From NCBI GenBank assembly GCA_943370145.1, contig CALRPY020000042.1:1-37722 (forward strand): a stretch of DNA of 37,722 bases. The letters are read 5' to 3'. A program made the translations under genes and the position numbers. This DNA comes from Ga0077536 sp943370145 (GTDB taxonomy: Bacteria > Pseudomonadota > Gammaproteobacteria > Ga0077536). Of this stretch, positions 7,013-14,828 are shown piece after piece. The notes below the pieces were generated by a model. That model worked only from the letters and a program-made list of their open reading frames with translations, was not told the origin of the DNA and searched no databases. Within the stretch, counting starts at the first letter, position 1; each line of letters begins with the position of its first letter.

Positions 7013-8017
7013 TCAGGCGACCGGCGTCTTCGAGGCCTCGCCGGCGATCTCGCGCACGAGCTTCGGCACGAGATAGCCGGGGAGGGCGTGGCGCAGCGCG
7101 CGCAGCAGCGCGCGGGCGCGGCGCGCCGGCACGTCGAAATGCGCCGCGCCCTGCACCCGGTCCAGCTGGTGCAGGTAATAGGGCAGCACGCCGCAGTCGA
7201 ACAGGCGCATCGAGAGTTCAGCCAGGGTCTTGGCATCATCGTTGATGCCGCGCAGGAGCACCGCCTGGTTCAGCAGCGGCACGCCGGCCCGGCGCAGGGG
7301 CGCCAGTGCTGCGGCGACGCTCGCGTCCAGTTCCTGGGCGTGGTTCACGTGCAGCACGACGACCGGCTGCAGGCGGGTGCCGGTCAGCCAGTCGAGGAGC
7401 GCCGGGGTGACCCGCGCCGGGATCGTCACCGGCAGCCGCGTGTGTACGCGCAGGCGCCGCACCTGGGGCAGAGCCGCCAGGCGTTCGACGAGCGCCGCGA
7501 GCCGGTCGTCACGCAGGCTCAGCGGGTCCCCGCCGCTGAGGATCACTTCATCGATGTCAGGCATCCCGGCCAGCGCGTCCACGGCCGCGTCGAGACGGGC
7601 CGTGCCCACCGAGTCGCTGTAGGGAAACGCGCGGCGGAAGCAGTAGCGGCAGTTGATGGCGCAGGCGCCCGTGACCAGCAGCAATGCCCGGCCCCGGTAC
7701 TTGTGCAGCAGCCCTGGCCGGGCTTCGGCGGCGAGGTCGCCAACCGGATCGCTGACGAAGCCGCGCCGCCGGCGGGTCTCCGCGATGACCGGCAGCACCT
7801 GCCGCAGCAGCGGGTCGGCCGGATCCCCGGGACGCATCCGCGCCACGAAGGGCCGTGGCACCCGCAGCGGAAAGTCGGCGGCCGCCTGCTCGGACAGGCC
7901 CACCGCGGCGGCGTCCAGGCCCAGCGCCGCCAGCAGTTCCTGCGGGCGACTGAAGGCCACGCGCAGCTCGTGCTGCCAGTCGGCGGTCTCAATTTTCGGC
8001 TGACTTCGCGCTATCAT
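7013..8017 (-). CDS. epmB: EF-P (R)-beta-lysine synthesis: lysine 2,3-aminomutase EpmB (YjeK)
   Basis: A 334-aa radical-SAM, PLP-dependent enzyme that converts (S)-alpha-lysine to (R)-beta-lysine for attachment to EF-P. The cluster motif CAINCRYC provides Cys119, Cys123 and Cys126. The segment VILSGGDPLSL and the PLP lysine in the C-terminal LVPKLVREIAGE motif (Lys319) match EpmB rather than the longer clostridial lysine aminomutases. I chose ATG 8017 because AAGGG lies five bases before it. The in-frame ATG at 8035 has no ribosome-binding site and would crowd the divergent efp start. It is divergent from efp and epmA, completing the first two steps of the pathway. The EpmC hydroxylase is not in the window. 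Confidence 0.95.
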   Translation of the reverse strand: MIARSQPKIETADWQHELRVAFSRPQELLAALGLDAAAVGLSEQAAADFPLRVPRPFVARMRPGDPADPLLRQVLPVIAETRRRRGFVSDPVGDLAAEARPGLLHKYRGRALLLVTGACAINCRYCFRRAFPYSDSVGTARLDAAVDALAGMPDIDEVILSGGDPLSLRDDRLAALVERLAALPQVRRLRVHTRLPVTIPARVTPALLDWLTGTRLQPVVVLHVNHAQELDASVAAALAPLRRAGVPLLNQAVLLRGINDDAKTLAELSMRLFDCGVLPYYLHQLDRVQGAAHFDVPARRARALLRALRHALPGYLVPKLVREIAGEASKTPVA

Positions 8018-8052
8018 GCGCACCCTTCGACTCATCCAGAGACAGCATTCTA

Positions 8053-8625
8053 ATGGCCTCCTACAGCACCAACCAGTTCAAGCCCGGCCTCAAAATCATG
8101 CTCGACGGCGATCCGTACAACATCGTCGAGAATGAAATGGTGAAGCCCGGCAAGGGCCAGGCCTTCAATCGCGTGAAGGTCCGGAACCTGATGACCGGCC
8201 GGACGGTTGAACGGACTTTCAAATCCGGTGATTCCGTCGAGGGGGCCGACGTCGTCGACATGGAGATGCAGTTCCTCTACTCGGACGGCGAAGCCTGGCA
8301 CTTCATGAACCCGACGAGCTTCGAACAGCTGCAGACCGGCGCGCGCGTGATGGGCGATGCCGCCCAGTGGCTCAAGGGCCAGGAAATGTGCAGCGTGACG
8401 CTGTTCAATGGCGAACCGATCGCGGTGACGCCGCCAAATTTCGTGGTCCTGCGCATCACGCAGACCGACCCCGGCATCCGGGGCGACACGGCAACCGGCG
8501 GCACCAAGCCGGCGACGATGGAAACGGGCGCCGTCGTCCGCGTGCCGCTCTTCATCGAAGAGGGCTCCCTGCTCAAAATCGACACCCGCACCGGCGAGTA
8601 CGTGTCGCGGGCCAAGGAAGAGTAA
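8053..8625 (+). CDS. efp: Translation elongation factor P
   Basis: A 190-aa protein with the three beta-barrel domains of EF-P: KOW-like N-terminal, OB and C-terminal. It rescues ribosomes stalled at polyproline stretches. The modified residue is Lys34, in the loop KPGKGQAF at 31-38. This is the lysine type that EpmA lysylates, not the arginine type that EarP rhamnosylates. That fits the flanking epmB and epmA. The C-terminal segment IDTRTGEYVSRAKEE is typical. A possible -10 (TATCAT, 8012-8017) overlaps the epmB start codon, implying that the two divergent promoters overlap. epmA follows after 16 bp. Confidence 0.98.
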   Translation: MASYSTNQFKPGLKIMLDGDPYNIVENEMVKPGKGQAFNRVKVRNLMTGRTVERTFKSGDSVEGADVVDMEMQFLYSDGEAWHFMNPTSFEQLQTGARVMGDAAQWLKGQEMCSVTLFNGEPIAVTPPNFVVLRITQTDPGIRGDTATGGTKPATMETGAVVRVPLFIEEGSLLKIDTRTGEYVSRAKEE

Positions 8626-8641
8626 GCGCAGGCAGCCGCTG

Positions 8642-9589
8642 ATGAGCTGGCGGCCCACCGCCAGCCGCGCCGCACTGGCGCGGCGCGCCGAGATCCTGGC
8701 CGAAGTCCGCGCCCATTTCGCCAGTGAGAGGGTGCTGGAGGTCGATACGCCGCTGCTCGGCAGTGCCGGGGCCGGCGACCCCGCGATCGAATCCGTGGCG
8801 CTCGACCTCGACGGGCGGCGCTACTACCTCCAGACCTCGCCCGAATCGGCGATGAAGCGCCTGCTGGCCGGTGGCAGCGGCGACATCTACCAGGTCTGCA
8901 AGGCGTTTCGCCGCGAGGAACGCAGTGCGCTCCATCGCTGCGAGTTCACGATTCTCGAATGGTACCGGCTCGGCTTCGACCACCATCGCCTGATGGATGA
9001 CGTCGCCGCGCTGATCAATCGCGTGTTGCCGCGGCTGAGGCTCGACCGCGCGTCGTTTGCCGAACTGAGCGCCCGCTGCGGGGCCCCGGATCCCCACCTG
9101 GCCTCGACGGCGGCGCTCGCCGGGTTCGCGCGTGACGTCGGGCTGCGCCTGTCGCCAGCGGACGCCGGCAACCGCGTCATGCTGCTGGATCTCCTGCTGT
9201 CCGAACTCGTGCGTCGCGCGTGGCCGGCGGGCGAGGGCGGTTTCGTCTACGATTTCCCGCTCGAGCAGGCGGCCTATGCCCGGGTGCGCGATGAAACGCC
9301 GCCGGTGGCCTCGCGCTTCGAACTCGTGGTCGACGGGGTCGAACTCGCGAACGGGTGGCATGAACTCAATGACCTTGCTGCCCAGCGCGCGCGCCATGAT
9401 GCGGAGCATGCGGCGCGCATCGCCCGCGGGCAGCAGCCGATGCCGCCCGATGCCAGGCTGCTCGCCGCCCTTGCCGCAGGCCTGCCTGATTGTGCCGGCG
9501 TCGCGATCGGGGTGGACCGGCTCGTGATGCTCGCGCTGGCCGGCACCGACATCGCCGGCGCGCTCGCGTTCGCCGCCGACGAGCCCTGA
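8642..9589 (+). CDS. epmA: EF-P (R)-beta-lysyltransferase EpmA (PoxA/GenX)
   Basis: A 315-aa paralogue of the catalytic domain of class II lysyl-tRNA synthetase, without the anticodon-binding domain. It activates (R)-beta-lysine and joins it to Lys34 of EF-P. Class II motif 2 is visible as FRREERSALHRCEFTILEWYR (about 89-109). Motif 3 is GVAIGVDRLVML near 289-300. The amino-acid pocket segment ELANGWHELNDL is also present. The length is close to the usual 325 aa. It starts at ATG 8642, 16 bp after efp, and is almost certainly co-transcribed with it. The ribosome-binding site is weak (AGGCAG), which may mean translational coupling. Confidence 0.97.
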   Translation: MSWRPTASRAALARRAEILAEVRAHFASERVLEVDTPLLGSAGAGDPAIESVALDLDGRRYYLQTSPESAMKRLLAGGSGDIYQVCKAFRREERSALHRCEFTILEWYRLGFDHHRLMDDVAALINRVLPRLRLDRASFAELSARCGAPDPHLASTAALAGFARDVGLRLSPADAGNRVMLLDLLLSELVRRAWPAGEGGFVYDFPLEQAAYARVRDETPPVASRFELVVDGVELANGWHELNDLAAQRARHDAEHAARIARGQQPMPPDARLLAALAAGLPDCAGVAIGVDRLVMLALAGTDIAGALAFAADEP

Positions 9590-9635
9590 GACCTCACGCG
9601 AAGATTTCCATGGTTGTTTCGAAAAATCATTTATT

Positions 9636-9641
9636 TATAAT
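9636..9641 (+). promoter_or_regulatory. Sigma-70 -10 element, TATAAT, in an AT-rich island
   Basis: A perfect TATAAT lies in a markedly AT-rich stretch (about 9603-9660) of otherwise GC-rich DNA. A weak -35, TTGTTT at 9614-9619, has 16-bp spacing. Predicted start is near 9648, giving a leader of about 50 nt for the gene at 9700, and probably for yoaA too. Confidence 0.55.
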
Positions 9642-9699
9642 CAATGCTTGAGAAACTCCACAAAGCGGGAGCCGGGCACCGGATGCCGAAGACTGGCCA

Positions 9700-10188
9700 A
9701 TGACCGTCTATTCCGTCGACAAGCTGATGGCCGAGGCGCGTCGCCTCGCGGCCGAATACCGGCGCATGACCGGCAAGACGCTGCCCATCAGTGGCGAAAT
9801 CGCGGTCAACGACGCCATTCGCCTGCTCGGGCTCGAAGCGGTCAGCGAGCAGGGACTCGGCTACGACGCCCTGCGCGGACACGGCGATGGTGCCGAGCGC
9901 CTGCAGATCAAGGCGCGCGTCGTGTTCGACGAGATCAAGAGCTCGCATCGAATCGGCGAACTGAAGATGGACCGTGCCTGGGACGCGGTGCTGCTCGTGC
10001 TGCTCGACGAGAATTACGAGACCTTCGCCATCTACGAAGCGGGGCGCGCCGCGATCGAGGCCGCGCTCGAAGACGTCCGTCCCAACAAGCGCGGCACGCT
10101 GACGGTGCCCCGCTTCCAGCGCATCGGCAGCCTGGTCTGGTCGCGCCCGCTGCCGGCGGTGCCGGCAGCGGGGAACTCCGGCGCTTGA
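9700..10188 (+). CDS. Uncharacterised 162-aa protein with PD-(D/E)XK-like residue pattern
   Basis: I do not recognise a characterised family with certainty; it may belong to the DUF6998 group. The N-terminus (about 5-45) is helical. It is followed by GLGYDALRG at 53-60, LQIKARVVFDEIKSS at 68-82, and a hydrophobic strand pair, WDAVLLVLLDENYETFAIYEA, at about 94-114. The order Glu33 (helix), Asp56, Gln69-x-Lys71, followed by a hydrophobic strand, resembles the core of restriction-endonuclease-like folds that use QxK. This is an inference from pattern only. The C-terminus is basic and then Ala/Pro-rich. No signal peptide or membrane segment is visible. yoaA starts 16 bp downstream, so the two are probably one transcript, which would fit a DNA-related role. 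Confidence 0.75.
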   Translation: MTVYSVDKLMAEARRLAAEYRRMTGKTLPISGEIAVNDAIRLLGLEAVSEQGLGYDALRGHGDGAERLQIKARVVFDEIKSSHRIGELKMDRAWDAVLLVLLDENYETFAIYEAGRAAIEAALEDVRPNKRGTLTVPRFQRIGSLVWSRPLPAVPAAGNSGA

Positions 10189-10204
10189 AGCCCGGCGATC
10201 GGGC

Positions 10205-12124
10205 GTGCTGAGTTCCGCCGCCGCACTGGCGGCCGATGGCCCGATCGCGGCCGCGGTCGAGCGCTACCAGGTCCGCACCGCGCAGGTCGAGATGGCCGAG
10301 CGCGTCGCTGACACCATCGCCACGCGTGGCACCCTCATCTGTGAAGCGGGCACCGGCACAGGCAAGACCTTCGCCTATCTCGTCCCGGCGCTGCTGTCCG
10401 GTTGCCGCACGATCGTGTCGACCGCCACGCGCACGCTCCAGGACCAGCTTTTCCATGTCGACCTGCCGCGCATCCGCGGCGCCCTGAAGCTCGACGTGAA
10501 GCTCGCGCTGCTGAAAGGACGCGCCAACTATCTGTGCCTTCATCGCGCCGAGCGCGCCGAGGGCGATCCCCTGCTCGGCGCTCGCGAGCAGCGCGAACTC
10601 CAGCGGATCAATGCATGGGCGCGGGAAACGACGGACGGCGACGTGTCCTCGCTGGTCGGCGTGCCTGAAGAATCGGCGATCTGGCCGTTCGTGACGTCGA
10701 CGGTCGACAACTGCCTCGGCCAGCGCTGCCCGCGTTTCGACGACTGCTTCGTCAAGGAAGCCCGTCGCCGCGCAGCGGCGGCCGACCTGGTCGTCGTCAA
10801 CCATCACCTGCTGTTTGCCGACATGGCGCTGCGCGGCGAAGGCTTCGGGGAAATCCTGCCCACGGCGCAGTGCATCGTGATCGACGAGGCGCACCAGGTG
10901 CCGGACCTCGCGACGAACTCCTTCGGCCAGGCCGTGTCGGCGCGCCAGCTGCGCGAACTCGCGCGCGACGCCGCCGCCTCGGCTCTCGTGGAGGCGGGTG
11001 ACATGCCGGCCCTGCGCGATGCCGCCCGGGTCCTCGAGGAGACCGTGCAACGCACCGTGCAGGCGCTGAGCACGGCCCCGGGTCGGCAGTCGGGTGCGGC
11101 GCTGAGTGCGCAGCCGCTGCTCGCTGACGCCCTGGCGGCGTCCCGCGGCGCGCTCGGGGTCCTGGCGGAAAATCTCGCCGCGGCGGCGGTTCGCGGGCCG
11201 GAACTCGAGGCCTGCGAGCGTCGCGCGACGGATCTCTCCGGGCGCTTCGCCGACTGCATCGAGGGTGGCAGCGAGGACTGGGTCAGCTGGTTCGAAACCA
11301 GCCCGCGCGGCTTCGTCCTCCACGCGACCCCGCTCTCGATTGCCGAGCGCTACCAGCAGCACGTCGCGCACTATCCGGCGGCCTGGGTGTACTGTTCGGC
11401 GACGCTCGCTGTGAACGGGGACCTCGGTCACTTCCGGCGTGAACTCGGCATCCACGAAGCGAGCGAAGCGGTGTGGGAGAGTCCTTTCGACTACCGGCGG
11501 CAGAGCCTGCTCTACCTGCCCAGGATCGACTGCGCGCCGGGCGACGGACGTTACCTGCCCGCCATCGCGGACTGCGCCGAGACGCTCATCGGGCTCAGCC
11601 GCGGCCGCGCCTTCTTCCTGTTCACGAGCTACCGCGCCCTCGAATACTGCGCCGGACGCCTGCGCTCGCGACTGCCTTACCCGATCCTGGTCCAGGGCGA
11701 GGCCCCGCGCGCCGCGCTGCTCGAGGAATTCAAGCGGTTGGGCAATGCCGTCCTGTTCGGTACGTCGACTTTCTGGGAAGGGGTGGACGTGCGCGGCGAC
11801 GCGCTGTCGATGGTGATCATCGACAAACTGCCATTCGCACCGCCCGACGATCCCGTCGCGCGTGCACGTGCCGATCGACTCGCCGCCGACGGTCGCAACG
11901 CGTTCCAGGAGCTGCAGTTGCCCGCGGCGGTGATCGCGCTGAAGCAGGGCGCCGGCAGGCTGATTCGTGACGAGCGCGATCGCGGCGTGCTGGTCCTGTG
12001 CGACCCGCGCCTGAAGTCGCGCTCCTATGGCCGAACCTTCCTGAAATCCCTGCCGCCGATGCCGCTCGCGGCGGACCTCGGCGAGGTCCGCGCTTTCTTC
12101 GGGACGGACACTCCCGCGACCTGA
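10205..12124 (+). CDS. yoaA: ATP-dependent DNA helicase YoaA (DinG/XPD-like, Fe-S)
   Basis: A 639-aa superfamily 2 helicase of the XPD/DinG group. Walker A is EAGTGTGKT at 47-55. The DEAH box is DEAH at 227-230. Four cysteines between them (Cys111, Cys170, Cys175, Cys181) provide the [4Fe-4S] cluster seen in XPD. The C-terminal half has the SATL and FGTSTFWEGVDV motifs and the QGAGRLIRDERDRG motif VI. In E. coli, YoaA works with HolC at stalled replication forks, and the length here matches YoaA more closely than DinG. The start is GTG 10205; no clear Shine-Dalgarno is visible and coupling with the preceding gene is likely. No LexA-like box was seen at the promoter. Confidence 0.94.
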   Translation: MLSSAAALAADGPIAAAVERYQVRTAQVEMAERVADTIATRGTLICEAGTGTGKTFAYLVPALLSGCRTIVSTATRTLQDQLFHVDLPRIRGALKLDVKLALLKGRANYLCLHRAERAEGDPLLGAREQRELQRINAWARETTDGDVSSLVGVPEESAIWPFVTSTVDNCLGQRCPRFDDCFVKEARRRAAAADLVVVNHHLLFADMALRGEGFGEILPTAQCIVIDEAHQVPDLATNSFGQAVSARQLRELARDAAASALVEAGDMPALRDAARVLEETVQRTVQALSTAPGRQSGAALSAQPLLADALAASRGALGVLAENLAAAAVRGPELEACERRATDLSGRFADCIEGGSEDWVSWFETSPRGFVLHATPLSIAERYQQHVAHYPAAWVYCSATLAVNGDLGHFRRELGIHEASEAVWESPFDYRRQSLLYLPRIDCAPGDGRYLPAIADCAETLIGLSRGRAFFLFTSYRALEYCAGRLRSRLPYPILVQGEAPRAALLEEFKRLGNAVLFGTSTFWEGVDVRGDALSMVIIDKLPFAPPDDPVARARADRLAADGRNAFQELQLPAAVIALKQGAGRLIRDERDRGVLVLCDPRLKSRSYGRTFLKSLPPMPLAADLGEVRAFFGTDTPAT

Positions 12125-12207
12125 GGCTGGCGGTCGGCCGACCATCCGGTAAGATTGCGTGTCGCGCCGCCCTGCGGCGATTCAAATCAATCAAGACGGG
12201 AGGGGGA

Positions 12208-13089
12208 ATGGCAACGAAGAAAATCGGCGACATCACGATCGATGTCGCGGTCGAAATGTCCATCGACGACGGCTTTCCGGCCAATGTGCTGGTACCGGGC
12301 TTCGACATGGCGGTGCTCGAGGCCAATCGCGAGCGTTGCGTGCCGTTCTGCTACAACGAGGCGACCGGCGGCCTGAAGCTCAGCATCCACACCTGGGTCG
12401 TCAAGCACGCCGGCAAGACCATCCTCATCGACACCTGCAACGGCAACGACAAGGATCGCCCGGGTTTCGAGCTTGCCCACAAGCTGCACCTGCCGTATCT
12501 CGAGAAGCTCGCCGCCGTCGGCGTCAAGCCGGAAGACGTGGACATGGTGATGTGCACCCACCTGCACGTCGATCACTGCGGCTGGAATACCTGCCTGAAG
12601 GACGGCAAGTGGGTTCCGACCTTCCCGAACGCGCGCTACATCTTCTCGAAAGCCGAGTACGAGCAGTGGAATCCGGCGAGTTCGCACTACACGCCGGCCG
12701 ACATCAACCAGGGCGTGTTCGAGGACAGCGTGCTGCCGGTGATCCAGGCGGGACTCGCCGACATCATCGAGGGCGACATGCAGCTCAATGAGCACATGCG
12801 CATCGAACTCGCGCCCGGCCACACGAACGGCAGCATCGTGCTGAAGATGCAGTCGAAGGGCGAACACGCGCTGTTCGTGGGCGACGTCATGCATTCACCG
12901 ATGCAGGTGCTGCGGCCGGAGTGGAGCAGCGGCTTCTGCCTCGACCCGGTGCTGTCCGCGAAGACCCGGCGCAAGCTGGTGGAATTCGCCGCCGACCACA
13001 ACGCGCTGCTGATGCCGGCCCACTTCCCGCCGCCGCACGCGGTCCGCGTGCGCCGCGACGGCGAACACTTCATCTTCACGGCGGAGTGA
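12208..13089 (+). CDS. MBL-fold metallohydrolase
   Basis: A 293-aa metallo-beta-lactamase-fold enzyme. The binuclear metal signature HLHVDH is at 118-123. Further ligands are His205 (APGHTNGS), Asp226 (FVGDVMH) and His272 (MPAHF). The arrangement, with a long N-terminal part before the signature, is like AHL-lactonase/alkylsulfatase-like relatives that hydrolyse lactones or esters. The substrate cannot be inferred. No signal peptide is visible. The start is ATG 12208, directly after the purine-rich GGGAGGGGGA. The 83-bp gap after yoaA suggests its own promoter. The dUTPase gene begins 16 bp after the stop and may be co-transcribed. Confidence 0.9.
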   Translation: MATKKIGDITIDVAVEMSIDDGFPANVLVPGFDMAVLEANRERCVPFCYNEATGGLKLSIHTWVVKHAGKTILIDTCNGNDKDRPGFELAHKLHLPYLEKLAAVGVKPEDVDMVMCTHLHVDHCGWNTCLKDGKWVPTFPNARYIFSKAEYEQWNPASSHYTPADINQGVFEDSVLPVIQAGLADIIEGDMQLNEHMRIELAPGHTNGSIVLKMQSKGEHALFVGDVMHSPMQVLRPEWSSGFCLDPVLSAKTRRKLVEFAADHNALLMPAHFPPPHAVRVRRDGEHFIFTAE

Positions 13090-13105
13090 GACAGGCAGCC
13101 CGGCG

Positions 13106-13747
13106 ATGAATGATGCCCTGGCCCTGAAGGCGCGCGTGATGCTGCAGATGCAGGACGACATGAATTCCCGCGTCGATCCAGACTGGCTGGAAAGGGACCG
13201 CGAATGGTATCGCGCGGTGTGGATCGAATGCGCCGAGCTGATGGATCACTACGGGGGCTGGAAGTGGTGGAAGTCGACGGGCTGCGATCGCGAGCAGGCG
13301 ATGCTCGAGATTGTCGACATCTGGCATTTCGGCCTCAGCATGCGGATAACGCCGGGGCGCGACTTCGAGCGCGCCTCGGCGCGGATTGCCGCCGAGTGGC
13401 GCCAGCCGCGCCCGGTGGCGGGATTCCTCGAGGGGGTCGAGGTGCTCGCCACCGCCGCGCTCGCGGAACGCCGCTTCGAGGTTTCGGTCGTGCCCGGCCT
13501 GCTCGCCGGGCTCGAACGGGATTTCGACGATCTCTACCGCAGCTACGTCGGCAAGAACGTGCTGAACTTCTTCCGCCAGGACCACGGTTATCGCGACGGC
13601 AGCTACGTCAAGACCTGGGCTGGCCGCGAAGACAACGAACACCTCGTCGAAGTGCTCGCGGGCCTTGACAGTGACGCCCCGGATTACCGCGCGGCGGTCT
13701 ATGCGGGGCTCGCGGCGCGCTATCCGGTAGTGAGCGACTCGAGGTAG
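13106..13747 (+). CDS. Dimeric (all-alpha) dUTP diphosphatase, dUTPase_2 family
   Basis: A 213-aa protein hydrolysing dUTP (and possibly dUDP) to dUMP, which keeps uracil out of DNA and feeds thymidylate synthesis. The all-alpha NTP-pyrophosphatase metal site is seen as Glu41-x-x-Glu44 (IECAELMDHYGGWKWWK) and Glu68-x-x-Asp71 (LEIVDIWHFGLS). The later segment NVLNFFRQDHGYRDGSYVKTW also matches the family, which is known from trypanosomatids, Campylobacter and some proteobacteria and phages. It is unrelated to the trimeric Dut fold. The last 28 bp overlap the 3' end of the convergent trxB. Confidence 0.93.
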   Translation: MNDALALKARVMLQMQDDMNSRVDPDWLERDREWYRAVWIECAELMDHYGGWKWWKSTGCDREQAMLEIVDIWHFGLSMRITPGRDFERASARIAAEWRQPRPVAGFLEGVEVLATAALAERRFEVSVVPGLLAGLERDFDDLYRSYVGKNVLNFFRQDHGYRDGSYVKTWAGREDNEHLVEVLAGLDSDAPDYRAAVYAGLAARYPVVSDSR

Positions 13748-14676
13748 CGGTCGGCGTCCAGCGCCGCCATGCAGCCGGAGCCGGCGGACGTCACCGCCTG
13801 GCGGTAAATCGGGTCCGCGCAGTCACCCGCCGCGAACACGCCCGGCACGCTGGTCGCCGTGGCGAAGCCCCCCGTGCCGCTCTTCACGTTGATGTAACCA
13901 CCCATCATCTCGAGTTGGCCTTCGAAGAGTCCGGTGTTCGGCTGGTGGCCGATCGCGATGAAGAGCCCGTGCAGCGCGATGTCCTTCGTCGCACCGGATT
14001 CCGCATGGCGCAGGCGCATGCCGGTCACGCCCATATCGTCGCCGAGCACCTCGTCGAGCACGCTGTTCCACTCGATCGTGACCTTGCCCTGCGCGGCCTT
14101 CTCCTCGAGGCGCTGGATCATGATCCGCTCGGCGCGGAAGCGATCGCGCCGATGCACGACGGTCACGTGTGACGCGATGTTCGCGAGGTACAGGGCTTCC
14201 TCGACCGCCGTGTTGCCGCCACCGACCACGGCGACGGGCTTGTTGCGATAGAAGAAGCCGTCACAGGTGGCGCAGGCCGATACGCCCTTGCCCCGGAAGG
14301 CGGTCTCGGACGGCAGGCCGAGGTACTTCGCCGACGCGCCGGTCGCGACGATCAGCGCGTCGCAGGTGTAGCTGCCCTGGTCGCCGATCAGGCGCAGCGG
14401 GCGCTCGCCCAGCATCGCGGTGTGGATGTGGTCGTGGATCAGTCCGGTGCCGAAGCGCTCGGCGTGGGCCTTCATGCGCTCCATCAGTTCCGGCCCCATC
14501 ACGCCCTGCGCGTCGCCTGGCCAATTGTCGACCTCGGTGGTCGTGGTCATCTGCCCGCCGACCTCGAGACCGGTGATCAGCACCGGCTCCAGGGCCGCGC
14601 GGGCGGCGTAGACGGCGGCGGTGTAGCCGGCGGGGCCGGAGCCCAGGATCATCAGTCTGGCGTGCTTGTCGGCCAT
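13720..14676 (-). CDS. trxB: Thioredoxin reductase
   Basis: A 318-aa FAD/NADPH enzyme that reduces thioredoxin. The FAD-binding motif is GSGPAG at 12-17. The redox-active disulfide is CATC (Cys135, Cys138). The NADPH motif GGGNTAVEEA and the second FAD motif (VFAAGDCADPIYRQAVTSAGSGCMAA) are present near 175 and 280. It starts at ATG 14676, with GAGGAG seven bases before it; 30 further in-frame residues upstream are basic and unlike the family. It overlaps the end of the dUTPase gene by 28 bp on the opposite strand and diverges from the quinone oxidoreductase. Confidence 0.97.
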   Translation of the reverse strand: MADKHARLMILGSGPAGYTAAVYAARAALEPVLITGLEVGGQMTTTTEVDNWPGDAQGVMGPELMERMKAHAERFGTGLIHDHIHTAMLGERPLRLIGDQGSYTCDALIVATGASAKYLGLPSETAFRGKGVSACATCDGFFYRNKPVAVVGGGNTAVEEALYLANIASHVTVVHRRDRFRAERIMIQRLEEKAAQGKVTIEWNSVLDEVLGDDMGVTGMRLRHAESGATKDIALHGLFIAIGHQPNTGLFEGQLEMMGGYINVKSGTGGFATATSVPGVFAAGDCADPIYRQAVTSAGSGCMAALDADRYLESLTTG

Positions 14677-14828
14677 GCGGCGCTCCTCGGATCTGCGTTC
14701 GGTGCGGTCGATTGCTCGGGATCGAGCCCTTATACTGCGGCGCGAGTCTAAGGCGGCGGGTTCCAAAACGAAACTTCGCGCGCCGTCCCATCTTCAAGCG
14801 TGCGACGAACGGAGGTCGAGCGGTCGAC

